A stretch of DNA of 64,000 bases from Paractinoplanes atraurantiacus (GTDB lineage: Bacteria > Actinomycetota > Actinomycetes > Mycobacteriales > Micromonosporaceae): assembly GCF_900215205.1 (NCBI RefSeq), contig NZ_OBDY01000008.1:277550-341549 (forward strand), written 5' to 3'. How positions within the stretch are numbered: the first letter of the stretch is position 1; every line of letters begins with the position of its first letter. Below, piece after piece: positions 41,104 through 50,380 of this stretch. The position numbers and the translations under genes are program-made. The notes beneath the pieces are model-generated. The model was not told the DNA's origin. It worked only from the letters and a program-made list of their open reading frames with translations, and did not search any database.

Positions 41104-44005
41104 CCGTCGCCATGACCCGGCGCAGGGCCGCCTCCTCGGTGGCGTCGGGGGCCAGCTTGCGGAGCTCTCCGGCCGCGTCCAGCTCGGACAGCGCCGCTTT
41201 CCGGTCGCCCTCGGCCAGGTGCGCCTCGGCGAGCAGGCGCCGGGCGACCGCCTCCTCGTGGGGATCGGCGACGCTGTGGTGGCGCCGCGCGGCCGACTCC
41301 AGATGCTCGATCGCGGCCGGGATGTCGCCCAGCCGAAGGTAGGTGGCGCCGATGTTGGCCAGCGTCTCGCCCTCGGCCTCCCGGTGGCCCCTGTCCCGGA
41401 ACGAGAGCAGAGCCTGCTGGAAGTGCTTCAACGCGGCGTCGAACTCGCCCGACGACGTGTGGATGCGGCCCAGGGTGTCCGACGCGAGCCCTTCGCCGTA
41501 ACGGTCGTCCTGGTCGCGGAACTTCTGGAGGGACCATTCGGCCGCCTCCACCGCCTGCTCGGTTCTGCCGGCGGCCAGATAGGTCATGGCGAGGTTGTTC
41601 CACGCGTGCGCGACGCGCCGGCGGTCGCCGATGGTGGTGCTCAACCGCAGCGAACGTTCATAGGCGCGCTCGGCGTCGCCGAACTGCCGCCGCTCGGACA
41701 GGACACGGCCGAGGTTGATCAGGACACGGGATTCGCCATCGGCGTCGCCCGTCTGCTGGTAGTAGCGCTCGGCCTGCCGCAGGTGGTCCGTCGCCTCGGC
41801 CCACCGGCGCAGCGTGCCGTGGGTGATGCCGAGGCTGTTGTGCATCGCCGCGGCGCCGAACTCGTCCCCGATCCGCTCGGCCGCCTCGAGCCCGTGCTGG
41901 TACACGGCGAGACCGTCGAGGCCGTCGCCGCGCACCTGGTAGTACACGCCCAGCAGATAGGCGAAGGTCCAGGCCGACCTGTACTCGCCCCGGTCGAGGG
42001 CGGCTTTCGTCACGGCGGCCAGGCGGGACCGCTCGCCGTCGAGCAGGGCCAGCGCGGACTCCATCTCCGCCGGCACGAGATCGTCGTGCGGGGGAGTGCG
42101 TGGGGTCAGCGGCGGCCGGTGACGGCGGGGCATGCCGAGCCGGCAGACGACCTCGGCGACCGCCAGGTACCAGTCCATCATCCGGTCCGCCGCCTCGGCC
42201 CGGCCGGCGGCCGGCTCGTCGGACTCCATCCTCTCGGCCGCGTAGAACCCGACCAGGTCGTGCATCGTGTAGCGGGCCAGTGGTGACTCGTCGACCAGGT
42301 GCGCGTCGGCCAGCGAGCCCACGATGCGGTGCGCTTGCGCCGGTGCCACCCCGAGCAGCGCGCCGGCGCCGTGCACACCGACGTCGGCCCCGGGGGCCAG
42401 GCTCATCCGCCGGAACAGGCGCTGGGCCTCGGGCGCCAGGCGCAGGTACGACAGGTCGAGCGCCACCCGCACGGTCGCCTGCGAGTCGTCGTCGACGGCC
42501 AGCGCGTTCAACCGTCCGCGGCGGAGCTCGCTCACATGGTCACGGATGGCCACCGCCGACTCGTCGCCCACGTTGGCCGCGGCCACGCGCAGGGCCAGCG
42601 GCAGCCGCCCGCACGCCTCGGCCAGCTCGGCCGCCGCGACGGGCTCGGCGTCCACCCGGGCCGGCCCGAGCACCGCCCGCAGCAGGTCGCCCGCCTCGAC
42701 GATCGGCAGCGGCGCCAGCGTGACCCGGTGCGCACCCTCCACCGCCGTCAACCCGCCCAGCCGGTTGCGGCTGGTCACGACGACGGCCGAGGCCGACCCG
42801 CCGGGCAGCAACGGCCGCACCTGGTCGACGCCGAACGCGTTGTCGAGCAGGACGAGCATCCGGCGGTCGGACAGCTGGCCCCGGTACGCGGCGGCCGCCT
42901 CGTCGACGTCGGCCGGGATGCGCTCCGCCGCCACTCCGAGGGCGCGCAGGAGCTGACCCAGCGCCTCGATCGGCGGGGTCGGCGGGTCGACGGAGAAGCC
43001 GCGCAAGTTCACGTAGAGCTGGCCGTCCGGGAAGCGGTCGCGCACGGCGGTGGCCCAGCGCAGCGCCAGCGCGGTCTTGCCGACCCCGGCCGGCCCGACG
43101 ATCGTCGCGATGACCGGGCAGTGCTCGTCGCGCTCGGCGTCGAGGATCGCCTTCAACCCGGCCAGTTCGGCCGCCCGCCCGGTGAAGTGCCGGGGCGGGG
43201 CGGGCAGCTGCGCGCGCCCGGCCGAGGCGGCGACCGGCCCGGCGCTCGTCAACTCGAGGCCGGGGTCGCGGCGCAGGATCGCCTCGTGCATCGATCGGAG
43301 ATCCGATCCCGGGTCGATGCCCAGTTCCTCGGCCAGCCGGTCCCGGACGGTGTGGTAGACGGCCAGCGCGTCGGTCTGCCGGCCGCTGCGGTACAGGGCC
43401 AGCATGAACAGCGACGCCAGCCGCTCGCGGAACGGGTTGCCGGCCACGACGCCGGCCATCTCGACCACCGCCTCGGAGTGGCGCCCGCAGGCGAGATCGG
43501 CGTCGAGTTTGGCCTCGACCGTGGCCAGCCGCAGCTCCACGAGGTCGGCGCCGACGCGGTCCCGCAACCAGTCGCTGGCCACGTCGGCCAGCAGCGGACC
43601 GCGCCACAGGCCGAGGGCCTCGCCCAGGACGCGGGAGCGGTCCGCCGGATCGGCCAGGCCGGCCGCCGACTCTGTCAGGGCCCGAAAGCGGTGGGCATCG
43701 ACGTCGCCGGGCGGCACGTCGGCGATGTAGCCGTCGCCCCGGGTGCGCAGCTGGAAGCCGTCACCGCCGTCGCGGTTCGGGTCGAGCAGTCCGCGCAGCC
43801 GGGACACATGGCTGCTCAGCGTGCCCCGGGCGTTGGCCGGCGGCTCACCCTCCCAGAGCAGATCGACCAGGCGGTCGATGCTGATCGCCCGGCCCGCCTC
43901 GAGCAGCAGCAGCCCGAGCAGGCATCGCTCACGGCGGCGACTGCCCAGGTCGACCCGGTGTCCCGCCCGCAGCACGGCCATCGGCCCCAGCACCTGGAAA
44001 TCCAT
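41090..44005 (-). CDS. AfsR/SARP-family regulator with NB-ARC and TPR domains
   Basis: This 971-residue protein has the full AfsR layout: an OmpR-like winged helix (MDFQVLGPMAVLRAGHRVDL, ISIDRLVDLLWEGEPP), a bacterial transcriptional activation domain to about residue 250, an NB-ARC ATPase (P-loop ATIVGPAGVGKTALALRWAT; Walker B RMLVLLDNAF), and C-terminal TPRs (residues 700-960, e.g. AAMHNSLGITHGTLRRWAEA). SARP proteins bind 11-bp-period direct repeats near -35 and recruit RNA polymerase. No biosynthetic cluster is present; the large secreted-protein operon immediately upstream has a suitable repeat in its promoter, so it is a candidate target. The 3' end overlaps DUF2293 by 14 bases. Confidence 0.93.
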   Translation of the reverse strand: MDFQVLGPMAVLRAGHRVDLGSRRRERCLLGLLLLEAGRAISIDRLVDLLWEGEPPANARGTLSSHVSRLRGLLDPNRDGGDGFQLRTRGDGYIADVPPGDVDAHRFRALTESAAGLADPADRSRVLGEALGLWRGPLLADVASDWLRDRVGADLVELRLATVEAKLDADLACGRHSEAVVEMAGVVAGNPFRERLASLFMLALYRSGRQTDALAVYHTVRDRLAEELGIDPGSDLRSMHEAILRRDPGLELTSAGPVAASAGRAQLPAPPRHFTGRAAELAGLKAILDAERDEHCPVIATIVGPAGVGKTALALRWATAVRDRFPDGQLYVNLRGFSVDPPTPPIEALGQLLRALGVAAERIPADVDEAAAAYRGQLSDRRMLVLLDNAFGVDQVRPLLPGGSASAVVVTSRNRLGGLTAVEGAHRVTLAPLPIVEAGDLLRAVLGPARVDAEPVAAAELAEACGRLPLALRVAAANVGDESAVAIRDHVSELRRGRLNALAVDDDSQATVRVALDLSYLRLAPEAQRLFRRMSLAPGADVGVHGAGALLGVAPAQAHRIVGSLADAHLVDESPLARYTMHDLVGFYAAERMESDEPAAGRAEAADRMMDWYLAVAEVVCRLGMPRRHRPPLTPRTPPHDDLVPAEMESALALLDGERSRLAAVTKAALDRGEYRSAWTFAYLLGVYYQVRGDGLDGLAVYQHGLEAAERIGDEFGAAAMHNSLGITHGTLRRWAEATDHLRQAERYYQQTGDADGESRVLINLGRVLSERRQFGDAERAYERSLRLSTTIGDRRRVAHAWNNLAMTYLAAGRTEQAVEAAEWSLQKFRDQDDRYGEGLASDTLGRIHTSSGEFDAALKHFQQALLSFRDRGHREAEGETLANIGATYLRLGDIPAAIEHLESAARRHHSVADPHEEAVARRLLAEAHLAEGDRKAALSELDAAGELRKLAPDATEEAALRRVMATVTGR

Positions 44006-44025
44006 GGTGCTGGATATCGTAGCGC

Positions 44026-44063
44026 CCGGACCCTCTCGGCGGTGGTCCGCCGAGAGAGTCCGG
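44026..44063. terminator. Hairpin between the RHS and SARP genes
   Basis: A 16-bp stem with one mismatch (CCGGACCCTCTCGGCG with CGCCGAGAGAGTCCGG) and a 6-base loop lies 7 bases beyond the RHS stop. It probably ends the RHS transcript and separates it from the SARP gene, whose promoter must lie close by. Confidence 0.7.
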
Positions 44064-44069
44064 TTGCTG

Positions 44070-47000
44070 TCAGAAGAGCTGGCACACCGGGCACAGGGCC
44101 GCCTTGGCCCAGGGCGGACCGTAGCCGCTCACCCAGGTGCTCGATTTGCCTCCGGTCGCACCCGGGGCGCCGACGGACCAACCGGCATATGTCGAGTGGA
44201 CGTCTTCGCCGTCCGCGCCCTTGCCCCAGGAGTACTCGACGTCCACCGGCCCGCCGCTGACGCTGCCGTACTTGAACTCGCCCGTCAGGCTGTCCTTCGT
44301 CTTGGCGTCGGTCACCTGAATGCCGAGACTGCCTCCACCTCCCATGCCATAGCTTCCCTTCTTCCAGTCGATCGGTCCCTCGTTGTCGGGCGGTGTCGCG
44401 CCGGTCGCGGTGATGAACGCGCCCTTGTGATCGATCTGCAGGCAGGCCGAGCCGCTGAGGTTGAAGACGGTGGCCCCGCCGATGGAGCCGCAGATGCCGA
44501 TCGTGCCCATCGGCTCGGGATCACCCTGGATGGTCATCGCATCCTGGGTCAGAGCCCGGTGGAAGTTCGCCGAGCAACCGCGGCCCATGGACTCGCAGCC
44601 GGCCGCGACCCCGCGCACGGCGTTGTTCATCGACCCGTAGTGACCGTCCGCCTTGACCTGCGGCGCCATCGCGTCGGTCGCCTCGGCCAGGGCGTACGGG
44701 TCGGGGTGGTCCATCGGGAGCATGTAGCCGTTGATCGTCACCGTGCCGTCGTGGTAGATGACCAGCTGGGTGCCGTTCTTGTAGCTCCGGCCGTCCTTGA
44801 TGCCGCGCGGGGCCGGCTTGTAGTCGCCCAGGCAGTCCTCCCGGGGGACGTTGCGCGGGCACAGCTTCATCTGCTGCTGCCGCCACTTCTTCTTCTCCCG
44901 TTGCACCTGCTGGACGAACTTGTCGGCCGCGCCGCCACACTCGTCCAGGCAGACCCTCATCCCGGACGCGTCACTGCCGGTGACCGGTGTGTTGTTGGCG
45001 TACGCGTACCCCTGCCAGCTCTGGGGATCGCCCACGTCCATGAGCGGGTCCACGGCGAGGAACCGTCCCAGGTTCGGGTCGTATTCGCGGGCGCCGAGGT
45101 GGATCGTGCCTCCGGCGTCGTGCTCGCCGCCGACATAACCGTACGGGTCGGACCATGCCGCCGACTCGCCGCGCTCGAGGCCGAACGGTGCGAACCGCCG
45201 CTGGGTCAGGGCCATGTCGGTCGCCCGGAAGGCGAGCTCGCTGCTGCCCTGATGATCGGTGGCCTGCCAGGACAGCCCGCCGGTGGTGTCCCGGCCGGCG
45301 ACCGCCCCGGCCAGGTCGTGCTGGTAGAGCCGGGTCGCCGTGACCGCGCCGCCGGTCGTGGCGCGGAACCGCACACCGCCGACGTAGAGGGTCCGGCCAC
45401 CCGGATCCCGCTGGATCAGGCGCCCGCCCTCGGGGTCGTAGAGGTACGTCGTGGTCGCGCCCTTCTCGGTGACGCCGGCCAACTTGCCCTCGGCGTTCCA
45501 CGACAGCGTCTGCGTGTCGGTGGCGCCCGGCCGCTTCACGGTGTTCCCGGCCGCGTCGTAGGAGTAGCTGTCGGTCGTGGTCCCGCCTGGCCCGGCCGTC
45601 GACAGCGCCGTGACCGCGTGCGGCCGGTCCGCGTCCGTCGCCGGATAGGTGAGGGTCTTCGTCGTGGTGCCGCCGGCCCGGTGCTCCGTCTCGCTGAGGC
45701 GGTTCCCGTTGGCCGCGTAGGTGTAGCTGCGAAGGTAGGGCGCGGGACCGCCGGTCGTGGCCGCCGCCGGGTCGCCGGCGCAGTCGCCGTCGGCCGGCGT
45801 CCAGGCCGTGGTCAGCCGGCGCACGCCGTCGTACCGGAAACACTGGGTGTCGTCCTGGCCGGCGCCGTACGGGGAGAGCTTGTCGGCGATGGACGTGACG
45901 TTGCCGGCGGGGTCGTACTTGTAGAAGGTGTCGGCCGCCACGACCGGCGCGAAATCGGCGAGGACCTGATGCTCGGCGAGCCTTCCGGTGCCGTGCTCGT
46001 AGGCCATGTACTGCACGACCTCCTTGCCCGTGCCGCCGCTGGAGTGCACCGCGGCAACCTTTCCGTCGTGGCGGTACTCGGTCTGCGTCACGTAGGTGCT
46101 CAGACCGGTCACCGTGTCGGGCAGGCCGAGCGGGGTGTAGCCGTAGGTGAGCGTCTCCGCGGCCAGGCCGCCGAAGTTGGCGGCGCCGGTCTTCGCGGGC
46201 AGCGTCCGCGTCGCCATCGATCCGTCGGGGTTGTACGTCTGCGACGTCGTGTACTCGCCGGCCAGCGCTCCCTCGACGGCCGGAATCGTGGTCTTCGTGC
46301 CCAGCGGCTGGTACCGCGGGGTGTACTGGGTGACCTCACTGACGTACTGGTTGCCGGACTCGTCCAGGCGCGTGGACGAGGTGAGCTGCCCCTTGGCCAG
46401 GGTGTCGAACTTCCACGACGTGAGCAGCCGGCCGTCGGCCGAACCGAGCCGGGTGGCCGTCCGGCGGCCCAGCGGGTCGTAGCCGAAGGCCACGGTCACG
46501 CCGCGGGCGTCGGACTCGGTCCGCACCTGGTCGGCGTCGTCGTACGTGTAGGTGACCACACCCTTGTCGGGATCCTCGGCCCGGATCTGCCGGCGGCGCT
46601 GGTCGTAGGCGTAACGCCAGGTCGTTCCCGACCCGTCGCGGACCGAGGCCAGGTCGCCCGCCTTGGTGTAGGTCCGTACGGTCTCGTCGTAGGCGCCGGC
46701 CGGCATGTTGCCGCGGTACTGCCAGGACTTGACGACCTGGCCGCGGGCGTCGGTCCACTCGGCCGACGCGGTGGCTCCGGCCGGGGCCTCGGTCCGGGTG
46801 TGGTCACCGCCGTAGCTGACCCTGGTGCGCCATTTCGCGACCGCGTCGACCTGGAACGTCTCGGTGTCGGTCCGCTCGGCCCCGTCGTAGGTGAGCACGG
46901 TCTGCGCCGGCACGGCGGTGTCACCGGTCGGCACGAACAACGCGGGACCCGGCGACGCGGCGTTGAAGTACGGTGGCCGCCGCTTGGCCTCCAGGCCGCG

Positions 47001-50000
47001 GCTGTCGTACAGGGTCTCGGTGATGACGCGGCCGCCGCCGCTGGCCGGCATCTGCGCCTGCCGCGTGCGCAACAGCCCGTCGTAGAGCGTGTACGAGCGG
47101 ATGTGGCCCGTGCCGGCCGTGTTCAGTTTCAGGGTCGTGACCACGGTGGGGGCGTCGTTGCGCACGACGTACTCGTAGCCGATGTCGGGCAGGGCGGGAC
47201 TCTGCCGCCCGGGAAGCCAGACGCCGGTCAACCGGCCGAGGGGGTCATAGGCCAGTTGCGTGGTGCGGTTGTTGGCGTCGGTCGTCCGGGTGGCCAGGCC
47301 CCACGCCGGTTCCGTCTCGCTCACCGTGGACCACTGCAGCGGGTTGACGACCTCGGTGCGGGCCAGGGGGCCGCCGGAGGCCGGCGTGTACGTGGTCCCG
47401 GTCGTCCGGTCGAGGGCGTCGGTCGTCTCGGTGGGCCGGCCGAGGGCGTCGTAGGCGGTCGTGTTCTGGGTGACATAGGCCGGGCTGCCCCCGTTCCAGC
47501 CGGCCAGCCGCTCGACCCGGGTGGCGAGTCCCCGCGTCACCGTGGTGCCCCAGCTGGTGGCGCCGTCGTACCAGGTGCGCACGTCGGAGATGACGTCCTC
47601 GGCCCGGTCCGGTGTCGCCGCGCAGTTGACGGCCACCGTCTCCACCCGGGCCAGACTGGTGAGCATCGTCTTGCCGGCATTGGTGGCGTACGTGTATCGG
47701 GTGCACTGATCGTCGCTGGTGGTCGCGGTGTCACCCGCGTTGTCGACCCGGTCGATGCGCCCGCTGCGATCGGCCAGGAACGTGTTGGAGGTCCGGGTGG
47801 TGCGCCATCCGCGTCCCGCGTCCAGCGCGGTCTTGACGGTGGTGACCGCGGTGTTGACGACCCGCGCCTCGGTGGTGATCTGGTGCAGCGACTGCGTCGC
47901 GGTCGGGCCGAACTGGTACGGCTCCTTGAGCGTCTTGCCGATCACCTCGCCCGTGGTGCCCAGGTAGGTGATCTGCTCGCGCAGCTGGCCGGCCAGCCAC
48001 TCGTGGTCGGTCCACGAGCCGCCGTCGGAGTCGGTGACGGCGGCCGACCGGGTGCCGGAGGCGAGCCGGTCGCCGTTCATGCCGCGGAAGTAGCGGTACT
48101 CGGTACGGGATTGAGTGGAGCCGTTGCGGCCGTGGGTCTCGGTGACCGTCTGGTAGCCGCGCCACTGACCCCACGTGCGCCGGTTGGGAAGGATCATCGG
48201 ATTGTCGTCGGAGTGCCAGGCCGGTGTGTCGTAGCTGTAGTAGGTCACCTGTTCCGGGGCGGCGCCGGTGAGATCCACCGTCGACACCTCCTTGACGACA
48301 TGCTTGTGGAAGTACTCGAGCTTCGGTGTGCTCGCGCCGGGTGGCATCCACTGCACCGGGAAGCATCGCTTGGTGTTGGAGTCCGGCGAGGCCGGCATGT
48401 TGGTGCCCGCCACGCACTCCGTCGGGTAGTACGTCACCGTGACGAGGGCGCCGCTCTCCGAGGTGATGGACGACATCCGGTACCGGATGATGGAGCTCGC
48501 CGCGCCGGCCGGGTCCACCCGGTTGGACCCCTGGACCGGGTTGAACTGAACGGGTGGGAGGCACAGCTCGCCGCCGACGAGCCCGCAGTGCTGGAGCTGC
48601 TTGAGCCACAGGATCTTCGCGTTGCCGTCGCCCGGGTTCTTGAACTCGTGGGTCAGCCGCCACCGGTCCACGTCCCGCCAGGTCTTGACGCCGTTCGCCA
48701 CCTGCGTCCTGACCTCGGTCATCTTCTGCGTGGTCCAGAACGTCGGTGAGTACTTGCCCTGGCAGTTCCCGCCGCCGCAGCTCTGATCGAGCGGGACGTC
48801 GGGGAAGTTGGCCGGATTGGACTCCACGCACGTCGCTCCGGCCGTGACGCACCGGTAGGCGTAGCCGAACACCACGCGGGCCGGCGCGGTGCCGGCGAAG
48901 ACGGTGTCGGCCCCGGACTCCTGCCTCGTGCCGTAGGCGATCTCACGGACCCGGCTCGCCCGTACGTACTCCGGGGTGTCGGTCGGGGTCACGTTGCGGG
49001 CGTAATGGTTGAGCTCGCGATCGTAGAAGTACGACATCGTGTTGCCCTGCGGGTCGATGACGTAGTCCAGGTTCCACCGGTACCCCTGCCGGCAGCTCGA
49101 CGCGGCGAACGTCGACTTGTTGCACGGCTCGAGAGCCTGGTTGCCGAACACCGGCATGTAGGAGACGGAGTTCGTCACCGGGTCGGCCGTGCCCGAACGC
49201 CAGCCCGGCAGGCGGTTGAGGCCGAAGAAGTACTGCGTCCCGTCGGTGGTGGTGACCTTCCAGTACTCACCGTCCTCGTCACCGTTGTCCGGCCCGTTCA
49301 GCCGCTCGACAGTGGATCCGTCGTCGTTGCCCGGCCGCCACACCTTGGCCGTCGCGTCGTAGACCAGACGGCTCGACCGCCCGCCCAGGCTGAGCATCGC
49401 GTTCTCACCGGCCCAGCACAGATCGCCGACGTTGGGCTGCCCGTCGTCGGCGCAGGCCCGATAGCCCCGGTCGATGAACCCGGGCTGCCACCCGAAGCCC
49501 TCACCGATCTCCGAGGGCTGGGCGTTGGTGGCCGCGCTGAACCCGTCGACCGCCTGGGCCGAGTAGCCCAGGCCGATGCTCGGCTCCGGCCCACCCGGTG
49601 CCGGCGGGGTCCGCAGGGGATAGGACCACGTGAAGTCCCCGGCGCTGCCGCCGGCCGACCACGAACCGGACGCCTTGAGGTCGGTCGCCTTGTAGTCGCC
49701 GCCGTCCGACGACGGCCCGGCCGCCAGCGCGACCAGCGTCCCGGTCGCCGCGAGATCGACGTCGGCCGTCAGCACACCACCGGCCACGTCATTGGTGGTC
49801 GCGAGCGGCGCCGGCCGGCAGGTGGCGGCCTCGGGTGTGGTGAGGCCACACTCGGGCAGGCGCACCAGTCGCAACCGGCGGGCCCAGTCGCCCCCGTACG
49901 CCTCGGCGAACTCGCCGTAGCGCACCGCCACCCGGGACCGGCCGGTCTGGGCCACCCCGTCCGCGCGGGCCAGCCGGACCGCCAGGTCGTACCCCGACCG

Positions 50001-50354
50001 GCGGGAGACCGTGCGGTCGATGAGTTGCGCGTTGACCGAAGCGGGTGCCGCCGCCGCGCCGGCCGCCGACACCGTGACCGGCATCGCGCCGCTCCACACC
50101 GGAGCCCGGCCGCTGACCGCCAACTTCGCCGAGACCGGCGACGGCCATCGCACCGACGGCACCGACGTCACGGCCGCTGTCCGGTCCGGTGGAGCCGGGC
50201 GCGCCTTGAAGTCGCTGCCGGGCACCGATTTCAGATCGGCCGGGCGGGCCGGGCGGGGCGCGGCCGCGGCCGCCACCGTGGGCGGCGCCACACCGAATGC
50301 CGACACCAGCAGAGCCGCCGAGAAGATGATGGTCGGCGAGCGTCTCAACCTCAT
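44070..50354 (-). CDS. Secreted RHS/YD-repeat protein with an unrecognised C-terminal domain
   Basis: The 2094-residue protein has a signal peptide (MRLRRSPTIIFSAALLVSAF ... VAAAAA), a beta-rich N-terminal half, then many YD repeats (YDPLGRLTGVW, YAYDQRRRQIRAEDPDKGVV, FGYDPLGRRTATRLG). The RHS core LGAREYDPNLGRFLAVDPLM then YAYANNTPVTGSDASG ends near 44960. After it come about 300 residues with many Cys, a basic stretch (QREKKKWRQQQMKLCPR), a Gly-rich beta region and a terminal CPVCQLF. RHS shells usually enclose a C-terminal toxin; no immunity gene follows, so toxin function is uncertain. GGGGGAGG precedes the ATG. It lies 26 bases after the FG-GAP gene, in one operon. Confidence 0.9.
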   Translation of the reverse strand: MRLRRSPTIIFSAALLVSAFGVAPPTVAAAAAPRPARPADLKSVPGSDFKARPAPPDRTAAVTSVPSVRWPSPVSAKLAVSGRAPVWSGAMPVTVSAAGAAAAPASVNAQLIDRTVSRRSGYDLAVRLARADGVAQTGRSRVAVRYGEFAEAYGGDWARRLRLVRLPECGLTTPEAATCRPAPLATTNDVAGGVLTADVDLAATGTLVALAAGPSSDGGDYKATDLKASGSWSAGGSAGDFTWSYPLRTPPAPGGPEPSIGLGYSAQAVDGFSAATNAQPSEIGEGFGWQPGFIDRGYRACADDGQPNVGDLCWAGENAMLSLGGRSSRLVYDATAKVWRPGNDDGSTVERLNGPDNGDEDGEYWKVTTTDGTQYFFGLNRLPGWRSGTADPVTNSVSYMPVFGNQALEPCNKSTFAASSCRQGYRWNLDYVIDPQGNTMSYFYDRELNHYARNVTPTDTPEYVRASRVREIAYGTRQESGADTVFAGTAPARVVFGYAYRCVTAGATCVESNPANFPDVPLDQSCGGGNCQGKYSPTFWTTQKMTEVRTQVANGVKTWRDVDRWRLTHEFKNPGDGNAKILWLKQLQHCGLVGGELCLPPVQFNPVQGSNRVDPAGAASSIIRYRMSSITSESGALVTVTYYPTECVAGTNMPASPDSNTKRCFPVQWMPPGASTPKLEYFHKHVVKEVSTVDLTGAAPEQVTYYSYDTPAWHSDDNPMILPNRRTWGQWRGYQTVTETHGRNGSTQSRTEYRYFRGMNGDRLASGTRSAAVTDSDGGSWTDHEWLAGQLREQITYLGTTGEVIGKTLKEPYQFGPTATQSLHQITTEARVVNTAVTTVKTALDAGRGWRTTRTSNTFLADRSGRIDRVDNAGDTATTSDDQCTRYTYATNAGKTMLTSLARVETVAVNCAATPDRAEDVISDVRTWYDGATSWGTTVTRGLATRVERLAGWNGGSPAYVTQNTTAYDALGRPTETTDALDRTTGTTYTPASGGPLARTEVVNPLQWSTVSETEPAWGLATRTTDANNRTTQLAYDPLGRLTGVWLPGRQSPALPDIGYEYVVRNDAPTVVTTLKLNTAGTGHIRSYTLYDGLLRTRQAQMPASGGGRVITETLYDSRGLEAKRRPPYFNAASPGPALFVPTGDTAVPAQTVLTYDGAERTDTETFQVDAVAKWRTRVSYGGDHTRTEAPAGATASAEWTDARGQVVKSWQYRGNMPAGAYDETVRTYTKAGDLASVRDGSGTTWRYAYDQRRRQIRAEDPDKGVVTYTYDDADQVRTESDARGVTVAFGYDPLGRRTATRLGSADGRLLTSWKFDTLAKGQLTSSTRLDESGNQYVSEVTQYTPRYQPLGTKTTIPAVEGALAGEYTTSQTYNPDGSMATRTLPAKTGAANFGGLAAETLTYGYTPLGLPDTVTGLSTYVTQTEYRHDGKVAAVHSSGGTGKEVVQYMAYEHGTGRLAEHQVLADFAPVVAADTFYKYDPAGNVTSIADKLSPYGAGQDDTQCFRYDGVRRLTTAWTPADGDCAGDPAAATTGGPAPYLRSYTYAANGNRLSETEHRAGGTTTKTLTYPATDADRPHAVTALSTAGPGGTTTDSYSYDAAGNTVKRPGATDTQTLSWNAEGKLAGVTEKGATTTYLYDPEGGRLIQRDPGGRTLYVGGVRFRATTGGAVTATRLYQHDLAGAVAGRDTTGGLSWQATDHQGSSELAFRATDMALTQRRFAPFGLERGESAAWSDPYGYVGGEHDAGGTIHLGAREYDPNLGRFLAVDPLMDVGDPQSWQGYAYANNTPVTGSDASGMRVCLDECGGAADKFVQQVQREKKKWRQQQMKLCPRNVPREDCLGDYKPAPRGIKDGRSYKNGTQLVIYHDGTVTINGYMLPMDHPDPYALAEATDAMAPQVKADGHYGSMNNAVRGVAAGCESMGRGCSANFHRALTQDAMTIQGDPEPMGTIGICGSIGGATVFNLSGSACLQIDHKGAFITATGATPPDNEGPIDWKKGSYGMGGGGSLGIQVTDAKTKDSLTGEFKYGSVSGGPVDVEYSWGKGADGEDVHSTYAGWSVGAPGATGGKSSTWVSGYGPPWAKAALCPVCQLF

Positions 50355-50380
50355 GTTGTCCTCCCCCGTGGTGGATGTGA

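Noticed and set aside
44070..44960. Calling the RHS C-terminal tail a toxin with the SARP gene as its partner
   Set aside because: No toxin motif was recognised and no small immunity-like gene follows; left as an open question.
43743..48749. A 1668-codon forward open frame opposite the SARP and RHS genes
   Set aside because: It spans two real genes and the terminator between them, is low-complexity, and has no ribosome-binding site or family motif.
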